Notes under the pieces: generated by a model
What the model saw: the letters and a program-made list of their open reading frames with translations, nothing else
What the model was told of the DNA's origin: nothing
Database searches by the model: none
Program-made: the position numbers and the translations under genes
Shown here: one piece after another, positions 1 through 9,501 of the stretch
Layout: every line of letters starts with the position of its first letter
Numbering within the stretch: the stretch's first letter is position 1
Assembly (NCBI GenBank): GCA_002726655.1
Contig: PBRP01000019.1
Span: 1-52,810, forward strand
Direction: 5' to 3'
DNA from: Gammaproteobacteria bacterium
GTDB lineage: Bacteria > Pseudomonadota > Gammaproteobacteria > Pseudomonadales > Azotimanducaceae
Length of the DNA stretch: 52,810 nucleotides

Positions 1-1
1 G

Positions 2-1630
2 TGCGTTGCATCGCTCGGCCTGATTGGACTCGGATCCCTCTATTGGTACTTCGGTGGTGATCCCCATACGGCCCACGCCATCCATGGCTTTGGCATGGGC
101 GCTTCAAGTGTCGCACTCTTCTCCCGTGTGGGTGGTGGTATCTTCACCAAGAGTGCTGATGTCGGTGCTGACCTGGTGGGTAAAGTTGAAGCTGGCATCC
201 CGGAGGATGATCCACGAAACCCTGGCGTTATTGCCGACAATGTCGGTGACAATGTGGGTGATGTAGCGGGCATGGGGTCTGATATTTTTGAGTCCTACTG
301 CGGCTCAATGATCGCCACAATCGCCATTGCCTCAACCCTGGCCATTGACGCAGAGTTTGGCATTGAGGCGTTGGCGCCTGGATCCGGTCAACAGGCGTTA
401 ATGTTTTTGCCACTGGCACTGGCGTCAGCCGGCCTGATCTGCTCCATCGTGGGTATCATTATTGTGCGCAGCATGTCCAACAGCGCACCAGAAACCGCCT
501 TAAGAATGGGACATCAACTGTCCGCCGTTGCCCTGATTGTTGCTGGCTATTTCCTTGTGGATGCTTCTGGTATCAGCAATAACGTCTGGTGGGCAGTTGT
601 GGCTGGCACCGCTGGCGGGATCGCGATCGGACTGATCACCGAGTATTACACGGCAAAAGCTCCAGTCATCAAGATTGCGGAAGCTGGCAAAACCGGAACT
701 GCGACCGTTATGATTACCGGCCTTGCAGTTGGCATGCAATCTGTTGTGCTACCTGTTCTCGTCATAGCGGCGATCATTTATGCATCGACAGAACTTGCTG
801 GTCTTTATGGAGTGGGAATCGCAGCAGTAGGGATGCTCTCAACCGTTGGTATGACAATGGCACTGGACGCATACGGCCCGGTAGCAGATAACGCTGGCGG
901 TATCGCAGAGATGGGCGGTCTTGGTGAAGAGGTACGGAAGATCACCGATGGACTGGACGAAGTGGGTAACACCACTGCGGCAATTGGTAAGGGCTTTGCA
1001 ATCGGTGCAGCCGCACTCGCAGCACTGGCCATTATTGCTGCGTTCGTGGAAACCATGTCAGTTAATAACCCAGAATTCTCCTTGGAGCTTTCTGATCCGA
1101 AGGTACTCGAAGGCCTCTTTATCGGCGGCATGTTGCCATTCCTGATCGCGTCCATCACCATGACCGCTGTTGGTGATGCAGCTATGGAAATGATTGAAGA
1201 GATTCGTCGCCAGTTTCGCGAAATAGAAGGCCTTATGGAGGGAAAAGCAGATCCTGACCACACCAAATGCATCGATATTGCGACCAAGGCAGCGCTCAAG
1301 AAGATGATTCTTCCAGGAGTTATCGCTGTATCCATGCCGGCAATCGTTGGTTTCGGCATGGGAGCTGAAAGCCTCGGCGGCATGCTGGCCGGCGCACTAC
1401 TAGGCTGCGTGCTACTGGCCCTGATGATGGCAAATGCCGGTGGCGCCTGGGACAATGCCAAGAAGTACATTGAAAAGGGCAATCTCGGTGGCAAGGGCTC
1501 GGATGTTCACGCCGCGGCAGTTGTTGGTGACACGGTGGGTGATCCCTTCAAGGATACCTCTGGTCCATCAATGAACATTCTTATTAATGTTATGGCAATT
1601 GTCAGCCTCGTCATTGCACCACTGCTCTAA
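2..1630 (+). CDS. hppA: Membrane-bound ion-translocating pyrophosphatase, K+-dependent type (5' partial)
   Basis: The reading frame is open to the left edge, so the N-terminus lies outside the window; about 542 residues are visible. The protein is a multi-helix membrane pump that couples PPi hydrolysis to H+ (or Na+) export. The PPi/Mg site is seen as [20 protein letters not shown] (about nt 203-262), and a second acidic site near the C-terminus contains [20 protein letters not shown] (nt 1499-1558). The motif [10 protein letters not shown] (around nt 965) has Ala where K+-independent enzymes carry Lys, which by family knowledge points to the K+-dependent class. Whether H+ or Na+ is pumped cannot be told here. 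A strong terminator follows directly. The nearby pfp makes a PPi-based energy economy plausible. Confidence 0.96.
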   Translation, partial: CVASLGLIGLGSLYWYFGGDPHTAHAIHGFGMGASSVALFSRVGGGIFTKSADVGADLVGKVEAGIPEDDPRNPGVIADNVGDNVGDVAGMGSDIFESYCGSMIATIAIASTLAIDAEFGIEALAPGSGQQALMFLPLALASAGLICSIVGIIIVRSMSNSAPETALRMGHQLSAVALIVAGYFLVDASGISNNVWWAVVAGTAGGIAIGLITEYYTAKAPVIKIAEAGKTGTATVMITGLAVGMQSVVLPVLVIAAIIYASTELAGLYGVGIAAVGMLSTVGMTMALDAYGPVADNAGGIAEMGGLGEEVRKITDGLDEVGNTTAAIGKGFAIGAAALAALAIIAAFVETMSVNNPEFSLELSDPKVLEGLFIGGMLPFLIASITMTAVGDAAMEMIEEIRRQFREIEGLMEGKADPDHTKCIDIATKAALKKMILPGVIAVSMPAIVGFGMGAESLGGMLAGALLGCVLLALMMANAGGAWDNAKKYIEKGNLGGKGSDVHAAAVVGDTVGDPFKDTSGPSMNILINVMAIVSLVIAPLL

Positions 1631-1653
1631 ATTATTACCAACAGGGTAATACC

Positions 1654-1683
1654 AAAAAGGCGGACCTAGTGTCCGCCTTTTTC
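1654..1683 (+). terminator. Rho-independent terminator of hppA
   Basis: A perfect 12-bp stem (AAAAAGGCGGAC / GTCCGCCTTTTT) with a 5-nt loop ends in a T-run 24 nt after the hppA stop. The A-rich left arm lets it also work weakly in reverse. Confidence 0.93.
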
Positions 1684-1774
1684 TTACTGGAATTCTGCCG
1701 GACTGTTAACCCCGGCAATACAAAAAGGATTCCGGGGTACTCATACATCAACAAGGAATCCAGGGAGATATTCA

Positions 1775-2341
1775 ATGAGCAGGCTAAGCGAAATATCCTA
1801 TGACGACCTGAGTGACGAACAGCAAGCGCTCTACAACAAAATAATCAAGACGCGCGACATAAAACCTAATGGCCAGATTGGTGGGCCATTCGACGTATGG
1901 CTGCTAAACGCTGAAATGGGCAAGAGAATTACCGGTATGGGTGATTTTTTTCGCTTCAGAACCTCAGTTGACAGGCGCTACATAGAACTTACTATCCTGG
2001 TAACCGGGCAGTTCTGGCAGGCCCAATTTGAATGGTATGCCCACGAACCGATGGCGCTAAAGGCAGGCCTTCCCCGGGAAGTTATCGATGCAATCAAAGT
2101 TGGTAATACGCCACTGTTTGAGCATGAAGCTGACAGAATCACATTTGAGCTTTGCCGCGAGTTGCACGGCAATCACCAGGTTTCAGATGAGACTTTTAGT
2201 GCAGCTGTTGGAGAATTTGGAGAACAGGGTGTAGCGGAGCTCATTAATCTGGCCGGTTACTACACGATGGTTTCAATGACCCTGAATACATTTCAGGTGC
2301 CTCTTCCTACCGGCTCGCAGTACCCCTTCACACCAAACTGA
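1775..2341 (+). CDS. Carboxymuconolactone decarboxylase (CMD)-family protein
   Basis: 188 residues, all helical in character. The core segment FEWYAHEPMALKAGLPREVI (about residues 88-107) matches the CMD fold pattern (E-x-x-x-H-x3-A-x3-G). The CxxC pair of AhpD peroxidase-type members is absent, so thiol peroxidase activity is unlikely. Family members of this kind act as decarboxylases or are of unknown role, and the substrate cannot be assigned. An SD (AGGGAG) lies 8 nt before the ATG. The gene stands alone between the hppA terminator and the convergent pfp. Confidence 0.85.
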   Translation: MSRLSEISYDDLSDEQQALYNKIIKTRDIKPNGQIGGPFDVWLLNAEMGKRITGMGDFFRFRTSVDRRYIELTILVTGQFWQAQFEWYAHEPMALKAGLPREVIDAIKVGNTPLFEHEADRITFELCRELHGNHQVSDETFSAAVGEFGEQGVAELINLAGYYTMVSMTLNTFQVPLPTGSQYPFTPN

Positions 2342-2429
2342 CTTCGCTGTTCTTAGCGCTTGCTGATTCGACTGGCAAGTATCGATTGCAGACAGCGGAC
2401 GAAGATAACCCCTCGCCCACCAGCAACTC

Positions 2430-3689
2430 CTATGCGACATCAAAACCAGGCAGTTTCTTCCTGACGGGATGATTCTTCAGTCGAACATACACCGGGATAC
2501 CATTTTTGTAGGGTGGCGGAGCTTCACCTGCTATCAAGGGTTCGAGATACTGCCTGCCTTTCGCTGATATGCCATAGCCATCTTTAGTCAAGTAGGAGCG
2601 TGGTACCTTCTTTTCCACATTGGCGACTTTTGACAAGGGTGCCTCACCAATTCTCCATGAATACTTCTTGCCTTTGTTTCGCACTATAACTGGCATCACC
2701 GCGTTCTTTCCTGCCAGGGCAAATTCTACTGCCGCTTTACCCACAGCGTAGGCCTGCTCAATATCAGTTGCCGAGGCCACGTGCCTCGCGGCGCGCTGCA
2801 GATAGTCTGCAACAGACCAATGACATTTATAGCCATGAGCATCCTTGATCATATCAACCAACGTGGGTGCTACACCGCCCAGCTGGGTGTGACCAAATGC
2901 ATCTATTGCTCCTGCATCGGCAACGAATTTACCATCTGCATAGCGCGCACCTTCTGATGCAACGATAACGCAATACCCCACCTTGTTTACCGTTTCCTTA
3001 ACCCGCTTTAGAAAATACTGCCTGTCAAAGGATATCTCAGGGAAGAGGATGATGTGGGGCGGATCACCCCTGTTAGTTTTTGCCAGCCCCCCGGCAGCTG
3101 CGATCCAGCCAGCATGTCGACCCATTACTTCAAGCACGAATATCTTGGTTGAACTCTCAGCCATTGATGCAACATCGAGCCCTGCTTCAAGGGTAGAAAC
3201 CGCAACATATTTCGCCACAGATCCAAAACCGGGGCAGGTATCGGTCAGGGGTAAATCGTTATCCACGGTTTTCGGAATTCCTATACAGGTCAGGGGGTAG
3301 CCCATATTCTTACTGAATTCTGAAACCTTGTTCGCCGTGTCTTGAGAATCCCCACCGCCATTGTAAAAAAAATGGCCAATATCGTGCGCCTGAAATACTG
3401 CAACCAACCGCTCATACTCAGCACGGTTTTCTTCAACAGACTTCAATTTGTACCGGCAGGAACCAAATGCACCACTGGGGGTATGCCGCAGGCCAGCGAT
3501 GGCTTTGTTTGTTTCCCTGGAGGTGTCAATGAGCTCTTCTCGTAGAGCGCCAATAATTCCGTTGCGACCGGCAAAAACCTTGCCCAGCCTTCTTTCTTTT
3601 CTCGCAGCTTCTATCACACCACAGGCCGTAGCATTAATAACTGCAGTGACACCTCCGGATTGTGCATAGAAAATATTTCTAGCGGTCAC
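2430..3689 (-). CDS. pfp: Pyrophosphate-dependent 6-phosphofructokinase
   Basis: 419 residues, about the usual length for the PPi-PFK group. It phosphorylates fructose-6-phosphate reversibly with PPi instead of ATP. The phosphate-donor motif reads YNGGGDSQDTA, with Asp where ATP enzymes have the second Gly of GGDGS. It is followed by the catalytic loop GIPKTVDNDLPLTDTCPGFG with Lys and Asp; the Asp/Lys pair is the hallmark of PPi use. The substrate loop VMGRHAGWIA is present. The start is GTG with a strong SD (GGAGGT, 4-nt spacing). It lies 30 nt downstream of the YbdK-like gene on the same strand, so co-transcription is likely. In methanotrophs pfp is linked to a H+-PPase gene; here hppA is a close neighbour in convergent orientation. 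Confidence 0.94.
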   Translation of the reverse strand: MTARNIFYAQSGGVTAVINATACGVIEAARKERRLGKVFAGRNGIIGALREELIDTSRETNKAIAGLRHTPSGAFGSCRYKLKSVEENRAEYERLVAVFQAHDIGHFFYNGGGDSQDTANKVSEFSKNMGYPLTCIGIPKTVDNDLPLTDTCPGFGSVAKYVAVSTLEAGLDVASMAESSTKIFVLEVMGRHAGWIAAAGGLAKTNRGDPPHIILFPEISFDRQYFLKRVKETVNKVGYCVIVASEGARYADGKFVADAGAIDAFGHTQLGGVAPTLVDMIKDAHGYKCHWSVADYLQRAARHVASATDIEQAYAVGKAAVEFALAGKNAVMPVIVRNKGKKYSWRIGEAPLSKVANVEKKVPRSYLTKDGYGISAKGRQYLEPLIAGEAPPPYKNGIPVYVRLKNHPVRKKLPGFDVA

Positions 3690-3719
3690 GCCTACCTCCA
3701 GATAATTTGAGTTACAGGA

Positions 3720-4856
3720 TTATATATTTCTTACAGTTTCTTCGATTAACCAGTCCACGACATCTTTCAATGCCTGACCGTGATCAGCTCCCTGTTCGCA
3801 TGAGTCCTCATACACTTGGAGTTGCCGATGAGCACTGGTTCCTCCCCCAATAATATCTCTCAAACTTTCAATTTCATTGATACAATCCAATGCTTCCGCA
3901 TCTTCCCGTATAAAATCAAGCAGCTCCTCCAACAGATCGGCACAAGGGACAACCTGACCCTTGGCGAAATCAATAAGTCCTTCTTCATAGGAATATCGCA
4001 TCGCACGCCAGCGATTCTCATCAATCAGCATTTTGGCGTAGACCCTCCATCGCTGATTCTTCTGCCTCGTCCTGTATAACATTCGCAACAGGCAGACATT
4101 CAGGGCAACCAGGCTGATGGCATGATTGACGTTAGTCGCCACATCCATTATTCGCGTTTCAAGTGTCGGAAACCGTGTACTGGGACGAAGGTCCCACCAG
4201 ATCATACTGGCATCCTCAACCAGGCCTGCATTTACCAGTATTTGTACATGCCTTTCATATTCACCAAAACTGGCAAACTGCTCCGGCAACCCCGTCCTAG
4301 GCAAGGCATCAAACACCGTCAGCCGATAGGATTTAAGACCTGTATTCTCACCTTCCCAGAAAGGGGAGGATGTGGATAAGGCCAGCATGTGAGGCAGGAA
4401 GTAGGACATCTGATTCATCAGGTCTATCCTTAACTCAGGATTTTCAATACCGACATGCACGTGCATACCGCAAATCAACAAATGTCTGGCTGCCGCCTGC
4501 ATTTCGTTTGTCAGCGCACTGTATCGATCTTTTTCTGTCTGCTTTTGCTCAATCCATCGCGCAAACGGGTGAGTCGATACTGCCAGTGGCGCATAGCCAT
4601 ATTTACTACTGACTTCTGCAATAATGTTACGGAGGCGGCTGACTTTCTGCCTGGCTTCCTTGACACTATTGCAGACGCTAGTGCCTACTTCAATCTGGGC
4701 TCTCATCAGCTCCGGGCTAACATGCTCTCCCAGTACCCTGCTATATTCTTCCATCAGAGATGAAGGCGGATCGCTGACCAGATCGCGGGTTTCGCAATCG
4801 ACCAGTAAATATTCTTCCTCAACTCCGATGCTGAATGCTGGCTCAGAAATCTCCAT
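3720..4856 (-). CDS. YbdK-type carboxylate-amine ligase (GCS2 family)
   Basis: 378 residues, normal for the family. It begins with the typical FSIGVEEEYLLVD (residues 8-20, carboxylate metal ligands) and contains CGMHVHVGIE around residue 130 and ETRIMDVATNVNHA around residue 232, all conserved in GCS2-type ATP-grasp-like ligases. E. coli YbdK has weak glutamate-cysteine ligase activity; the true substrate here is unknown. It is the first gene of a minus-strand pair with pfp and divergent from the deacylase gene, with an 83-nt gap that must hold both promoters. No convincing SD precedes the ATG. Confidence 0.9.
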   Translation of the reverse strand: MEISEPAFSIGVEEEYLLVDCETRDLVSDPPSSLMEEYSRVLGEHVSPELMRAQIEVGTSVCNSVKEARQKVSRLRNIIAEVSSKYGYAPLAVSTHPFARWIEQKQTEKDRYSALTNEMQAAARHLLICGMHVHVGIENPELRIDLMNQMSYFLPHMLALSTSSPFWEGENTGLKSYRLTVFDALPRTGLPEQFASFGEYERHVQILVNAGLVEDASMIWWDLRPSTRFPTLETRIMDVATNVNHAISLVALNVCLLRMLYRTRQKNQRWRVYAKMLIDENRWRAMRYSYEEGLIDFAKGQVVPCADLLEELLDFIREDAEALDCINEIESLRDIIGGGTSAHRQLQVYEDSCEQGADHGQALKDVVDWLIEETVRNI

Positions 4857-4939
4857 TGATCAGACCATCAACACCTCTAAGTAATAGACTATAATACCTT
4901 GTTTTAGCTATTCAGATCTCAACCAAATTCTTGTAAATC

Positions 4940-5965
4940 ATGCAGCCAACGCCAAACAGACTTAATGTCTGGCATTCACCATCCCCAGATGATCTCGGTG
5001 ACGATCACATTGAATTCCTGCACCGCCTGCAGGCACCTACCTGGATAACGGTCACGGGAAAAGACAATTCCAGAACTCGCGCCATCGTCACTCTGTTGCA
5101 CGGAAACGAGCCCTCTGGTTTGAGCGCTGTCCACAGTATTCTAAAACAGCAGATCGTTCCCGCAACCAACTTGATTATCGTTGTCGCGTCAGTCAATACA
5201 GCGCTCTATCCACCAATTCTTTCTCACCGATTTCTCCCCTGGGAGGAAGATTTTAATCGCTGTTTCAACGCGCCTGCTGACACAAGTCAAAGGCAACTGG
5301 CCGCAGAAATTTTTTCGCGACTACATGAGGCTGCACCCGAGGTTATTGTTGATACCCATAACACTTCAGGCCATAGCGAACCTTTCGCGGTCGCTGTAAA
5401 CGATAGTATTCCAACACAGCAGATTTCACAGCTATTTACCAATCGACTGGTCGTGATTGATCAACACCTTGGTGCGCTGATTGAAAAAGCTGACAACGTT
5501 TCACCGGTGGTGACGATTGAGTTCGGAGGGCTTATGGACCCGCGTGCCGATCGGCTTGCCCATGAGTCCCTGATGTCATTCGTTACCAGGAATCATCTGT
5601 TCAGCACAGAGCCTGAACCACTGCATATTATAAAACACCCCCTTCGCCTTGAAATTGAGGAATCCAGTGAAATTCACTATTCAAGTTCCGTTCAGGACGA
5701 TGCAGACCTCACGCTGCTCAATACCATCGATCAATTGAATTTTCAGCCAGCCTACGCTGGAACAAAAATCGGGTGGTTGGGTAGATCCGGGCTCCAGGGG
5801 TTGCGCGCGATCAACGCCAAAGGTGACAATCTTTTTCACAGTTTTTTCCACGAGGTCAGCGGGTTCCTGACAACCAAACAACAGCTAACAATCTTTATGG
5901 CCACCACTGATCCCTATATTGCGCGCAAAGACTGCCTCCTATATTTCACGCCAACGATACTGTGA
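4940..5965 (+). CDS. Succinylglutamate desuccinylase/aspartoacylase-family zinc hydrolase
   Basis: 341 residues of the M14-like AstE/AspA superfamily. Zinc ligands are visible in LLHGNEPSG (His, Glu; residues 53-61) and VDTHNTSG (His; residues 137-144). DFNRCFN matches the substrate-binding D-x-N-R motif, and VVTIEFGG supplies the general-base Glu. These enzymes cleave acyl or peptide amide bonds on small amino acids; the substrate is not evident. The stop overlaps the GTG start of the next gene (GTGA), indicating translational coupling to the SirB2-like membrane protein. Confidence 0.88.
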   Translation: MQPTPNRLNVWHSPSPDDLGDDHIEFLHRLQAPTWITVTGKDNSRTRAIVTLLHGNEPSGLSAVHSILKQQIVPATNLIIVVASVNTALYPPILSHRFLPWEEDFNRCFNAPADTSQRQLAAEIFSRLHEAAPEVIVDTHNTSGHSEPFAVAVNDSIPTQQISQLFTNRLVVIDQHLGALIEKADNVSPVVTIEFGGLMDPRADRLAHESLMSFVTRNHLFSTEPEPLHIIKHPLRLEIEESSEIHYSSSVQDDADLTLLNTIDQLNFQPAYAGTKIGWLGRSGLQGLRAINAKGDNLFHSFFHEVSGFLTTKQQLTIFMATTDPYIARKDCLLYFTPTIL

Positions 5966-6348
5966 ATATCTACCTCATCAGTTACTACACTCATATCTCC
6001 TGCGTGCTCCTGACCGGGATCCTTTTCATAACACGAGGCGTATGGATGCTGCGCGACAGCGGGCTACTGCAAAAACCTATAGTTAAGGTACTTCCTCACG
6101 TTGTAGACACTGTGCTCCTCGTTTCAGCCATTTCACTCATGTTTCATACACAGCAATTTCCAATCACCTATGACTGGCTAACCGTGAAATTCGTTGCATT
6201 ATTTACTTACATCGTACTTGGTGTATTTGCGCTAAGAAGAGGCAAAACAAAAGCCCACCGCCTGGTATTCTTCACCGCTGCCCTGCTGACCTATGGCTTC
6301 ATCATATCTGTCGCCCTCACCCACCGCCCTGCCGGCTTTTTTGGATAG
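5962..6348 (+). CDS. SirB2-family membrane protein
   Basis: 128 residues with four predicted membrane helices, including YYTHISCVLLTGILFITRG near the N-terminus and a closing FFTAALLTYGFIISVALT. The H-x-S-C start, the middle H-V-V-D and the G-K-x-K-A-H-R stretch are typical of SirB2 proteins, small invasion-regulator-like membrane proteins of unknown biochemical role. The GTG start overlaps the preceding stop, so expression depends on that gene. REP-like repeats begin only a few nucleotides after its stop. Confidence 0.83.
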   Translation: MNIYLISYYTHISCVLLTGILFITRGVWMLRDSGLLQKPIVKVLPHVVDTVLLVSAISLMFHTQQFPITYDWLTVKFVALFTYIVLGVFALRRGKTKAHRLVFFTAALLTYGFIISVALTHRPAGFFG

Positions 6349-6353
6349 CGACG

Positions 6354-6482
6354 CACACCAAAAGCAGTCCTACCGGTTGAGAGCCATCACGTGGATAGGG
6401 ACACACACCAAAAGCTACACGTGGATAGGCACGTGGATAGGGACACACACCAAAAGCAGTCCTACTGGTTGAAAGCCATTAC
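6354..6482. repeat. REP-like repeats upstream of the RAYT gene
   Basis: Two 37-nt direct copies (6354-6390 and 6446-6482) share CACACCAAAAGCAGTCCTAC followed by [C/T]GGTTGA[G/A]AGCCAT[C/T]AC, differing at three sites. Between and within them lie two identical copies of ACGTGGATAGGGACACACAC (each continuing CAAAAG; 6389-6414 and 6431-6456) plus a short extra GTGGATAGGC unit (6421-6430). Such REP sequences are usually the substrates of the neighbouring TnpA_REP transposase. Confidence 0.87.
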
Positions 6483-6564
6483 CTGGTAGTAAATGTGACT
6501 TGGCTTACACTTAACGGAGTATCTAGCGGGTACACACCACATACGAAAAAGTCATCATCTTGGG

Positions 6565-7491
6565 ATGGCAACACCACGTTCAAGACTCGTTGACGATCAA
6601 TTGGCTTTGCACTATCACATCGTTTCGCGCTGCGTCCGTCGTAGTTGGTTATGTGACAGCGATCGCTATTCAGGCAAGAATTATAATCATCGTAAAGCCT
6701 GGATAATATCCAGGCTTTTTCACCTGGCAAGGTATTTCGCCGTTGAAGTTGAAGCCTTTGCAATTATGAGCAATCACTTTCATCTCGTCCTCTACTACGA
6801 CCCGCTTGCTAGCGACACCTGGACAGATGAAGAGGTTGCTTATAGATGGTCCGAAGTCTTCCCCCCTCGCACGGCAAAAAACAACCATGACGAGCTCGCT
6901 TTTCTCAAAGAACTGCAAATAGCAAACCTGCTTGAATCGCCAGGTTCACTACAATCTGCCAGGCGTTGCCTAGGTTCCTTGTCAGCATTCATGAAACACC
7001 TGAAACAACCTATCGCCTGGCGCGCCAACCAAGAAGACAATTGCAGGGGTCACTTCTTTGAAGGTAGATTCTATTCTGGCGCACTACTGACTGAAAGTGC
7101 CGTTCTTGCCGCAATGGCATATGTAGACCTCAACCCGGTCAGAGCAAAAATAGTTAAAACCATTGAGCAATCTCACGATAGCTCTATCGGTGCCAGGCTC
7201 AAAGCATTCGAGAACACACCAGAAAGGTTGAAGGATGCCTTGGCTCCCCTTGTTTCTGGACTTGACGCTACAGATACTCGAATAACAATGACGCTGGCAA
7301 TGTATATTGAGCATCTTCGATGGACAACTGTTGCCGCCGAACCCAGTCAGTTCTCAGATGAACAAAGTCGTTGGTTTGCTCGTGTCGCGGCAATAAAGAA
7401 ACGGCAGCGAGCGTTTGGGCTGATTGATGATTTGAAAGACTGGATTTTGCGCCATGGTCACAAGCGGCTGGGAGATCCATTGCCTGGATAG
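6565..7491 (+). CDS. REP-associated tyrosine transposase (RAYT, IS200/IS605-like Y1)
   Basis: 308 residues. The HUH metal motif is MSNHFHLVL (His71-Phe-His73) and the catalytic tyrosine is Tyr185 in AMAYVDLNPVRA, both standard for Y1_Tnp/TnpA_REP proteins, which nick and join single-stranded REP hairpins. The long C-terminal part after the Tyr helix is normal for RAYTs. It is flanked on both sides by REP-like sequences in opposite orientation, as in a typical RAYT locus. RAYTs are usually stably inherited single genes rather than moving IS elements. No strong SD precedes the ATG. Confidence 0.93.
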   Translation: MATPRSRLVDDQLALHYHIVSRCVRRSWLCDSDRYSGKNYNHRKAWIISRLFHLARYFAVEVEAFAIMSNHFHLVLYYDPLASDTWTDEEVAYRWSEVFPPRTAKNNHDELAFLKELQIANLLESPGSLQSARRCLGSLSAFMKHLKQPIAWRANQEDNCRGHFFEGRFYSGALLTESAVLAAMAYVDLNPVRAKIVKTIEQSHDSSIGARLKAFENTPERLKDALAPLVSGLDATDTRITMTLAMYIEHLRWTTVAAEPSQFSDEQSRWFARVAAIKKRQRAFGLIDDLKDWILRHGHKRLGDPLPG

Positions 7492-7628
7492 TCACTCTAT
7501 GCAGACAAAGACGCTATAAACTCTCATTAGCTGCGGAATTCTACCAAAATCTCAACGATTCCACTCCTGTGCTACCGGCTCGCGCCCTGTATCAATAAGC
7601 CCAACGACTTACTTCTGGTTCAGCGTGT

Positions 7629-7677
7629 GTCCTTAGGACCACTTTCCTTAGGACCACTTCTGTGTCCTTAGGACCAC
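7629..7677. repeat. REP-like triple repeat downstream of the RAYT gene
   Basis: Three copies of the 13-nt TCCTTAGGACCAC (starting near 7630, 7645 and 7665), each carrying the imperfect palindrome GTCCT-T-AGGAC in two of the copies. The flanking GTGTGTCC matches the reverse complement of the GGGACACAC core upstream of the RAYT gene, so the element is bracketed by inverted REP-like ends. The last copy contains the nadE stop codon. Confidence 0.82.
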
Positions 7678-9425
7678 CGCTCGACAATGGGGATTCTTCG
7701 GCCTATGCCAAAAGCGACTTTTGACACCTTAGTGCCAGGACATGTCTGTCTTCGTTTGTATTCCATTCTGCCGATCAGACTGAGAATGCGCAGGAAATCT
7801 GCTTCAGCGGTTAACCCGTGTGTCCATTCCAGCAAATAGTCATGGTCACCGGAAACTGTGTGTCCAATTGATAATTGCTGCTGTAGCCAGTCAGTGAAAC
7901 CTGGAAAGGTGCTTACGTAATCTTCAACATAGGCGTGAACGATCGCATCTAAAATTGCGTAGGGCAGCAGGCTGGCTTCATCACTCTGTCCTTCAGCCAA
8001 CTCTGCGCTGGGAGGTTTCTTCCAGATGTTCTCAGGAATTTCACGCTGCTCCCTGGCGATATCCATTACCTGGAACTTGTAAAGATCCTTGATGGGAGCA
8101 AAACTGAAATTCATATCAAAGTGGGTGTAGTAGCCACAGGCAGATTCTGTTTTGTTGCCAGTTGACAGTGGCATAGCTCCATAGGCATTACTGAAGTGCA
8201 TGACATAAAGATCTCTTAACCTTGCCTGGATATTTTCATCCGCAACAGAGCCATAGTCATTCGACGACAACCGCTGATAGACAAGATTATCTTCGTCCTC
8301 ATGCACAGCAAAATGCCTATTAAGTAGTTCTACTACCGACTCGTGCTCAACGGGTACTTCGTAGTCCCAGCACCCCAGGTTCTTATGCAGTTGTAACGCA
8401 TCATCCCTTGAGTGAGGGCTGCTAAAAATCGAGGGCATCCGTATGGCATGAACATTTGTCGCACCTACCGCATCACAGGCGATCTTGCATACAACCGCAC
8501 TATCCACACCGCCACTACTGGCCAGAACTAGCTGCTTGAATCCTGATTTTTGAACATAGTCTCGAAGGCAGAGAACCAGCAAATCATACAAACCAACCGA
8601 CCTGGACTGAATAGTATCCAGGTTGTCTTCCCTACTTACGTCAGTAATCAGTACCTCGGAGCTATCAAGGTCAACAACATCAAAAGTATCGTGCGCGACC
8701 ACCTGGGTCAGATACAGCAAGTCCCCACCTTTGACCACGAAACTTTGTCCATCAAAAACCAGCTCATCCTGGCCACCATACTGGTTAACATAAACGACAC
8801 TGATCCCCGGCTCAGATCCCGGAGCAATAACCTTGATTCTCTGCCAGGCCTTACCGTGTACATATGGTGAGCTATTGAGCGAGAAGATGACATCAACGCC
8901 CTGCTCACGATACATTTCCAACGGGTTGCCAGCATAGTTGTAGTCGTCTGACCCCTTGTCGTTCCATAGGTCCTCGCAGATAGTGATGCCCACCTTTTTC
9001 CCCGCTATCTCAAGGATGGTTAATTCGCTGCCTGGCTCAAAGTAACGTAATTCATCGAACACATCGTAAAATGGCAGTAGTTGTTTCCTGTAGCGAGCAA
9101 CTATTTCCCCGTTGACAATAACAGCCGCCTGGTTAAAAAAGGGTTTCCCGGTTGCTTCGTTGCGGGCAACATGCCCAACGACTATATGAAGCTGCGGCCT
9201 CCCATTTGAATAGTCACAGACTGCATGCAAGGTCTGAAGATTTTGATCGATATATCTTGAATCGTATATCAGATCCTGGCTGAGATAACCGGGAATGGTG
9301 AGTTCAGGGAATATAATTGCGTCACATTGCGCCGCGTCGGCAGCTTCTATGCCTTTCTTGATTCGCACAAGGTTGCCATCAAAATCCCCCGGTGTGGTAT
9401 TTATCTGACCAATGCAAACACGCAC
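7668..9425 (-). CDS. nadE: Glutamine-dependent NAD+ synthetase
   Basis: 585 residues with two domains. The N-terminal nitrilase-fold glutaminase (about 1-270) shows the catalytic triad Glu41 (FPELTIPGY), Lys114 (RKQLLPFY) and Cys150 (GITICEDLW). The C-terminal synthetase has the PP-loop SSGGVDS (303-309) and MPLSTGNKTE. It amidates nicotinic acid adenine dinucleotide to NAD+ using glutamine. Its TAA stop (7668-7670) falls inside the last REP-like copy, so the final residues Trp-Ser are encoded by repeat sequence, which suggests the repeat arrived at or replaced the original 3' end. It is the last gene before the RAYT locus. Confidence 0.96.
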   Translation of the reverse strand: MRVCIGQINTTPGDFDGNLVRIKKGIEAADAAQCDAIIFPELTIPGYLSQDLIYDSRYIDQNLQTLHAVCDYSNGRPQLHIVVGHVARNEATGKPFFNQAAVIVNGEIVARYRKQLLPFYDVFDELRYFEPGSELTILEIAGKKVGITICEDLWNDKGSDDYNYAGNPLEMYREQGVDVIFSLNSSPYVHGKAWQRIKVIAPGSEPGISVVYVNQYGGQDELVFDGQSFVVKGGDLLYLTQVVAHDTFDVVDLDSSEVLITDVSREDNLDTIQSRSVGLYDLLVLCLRDYVQKSGFKQLVLASSGGVDSAVVCKIACDAVGATNVHAIRMPSIFSSPHSRDDALQLHKNLGCWDYEVPVEHESVVELLNRHFAVHEDEDNLVYQRLSSNDYGSVADENIQARLRDLYVMHFSNAYGAMPLSTGNKTESACGYYTHFDMNFSFAPIKDLYKFQVMDIAREQREIPENIWKKPPSAELAEGQSDEASLLPYAILDAIVHAYVEDYVSTFPGFTDWLQQQLSIGHTVSGDHDYLLEWTHGLTAEADFLRILSLIGRMEYKRRQTCPGTKVSKVAFGIGRRIPIVERWS

Positions 9426-9501
9426 TATCTACTCCCGTGAGCCGTCAGGGGCTCTTCCAGCAGTCTCGTTTCCTATAGTCGCTATCAGGAAAAAGCAGAA
9501 A

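Noticed and set aside
805-1494. 229-codon minus-strand frame opposite hppA
   Set aside because: Low-complexity Ala/Pro/Ser composition and complete overlap with hppA mark it as a shadow.
4888-4922. Promoter for the YbdK-like gene (TATTAT with TTGAGA)
   Set aside because: The spacer between the hexamers would be about 20 nt, too long for a confident sigma-70 call.
6354-6482. CRISPR-like repeats
   Set aside because: Only two imperfect copies with nested short repeats next to a RAYT gene; no regular unique spacers or cas genes.
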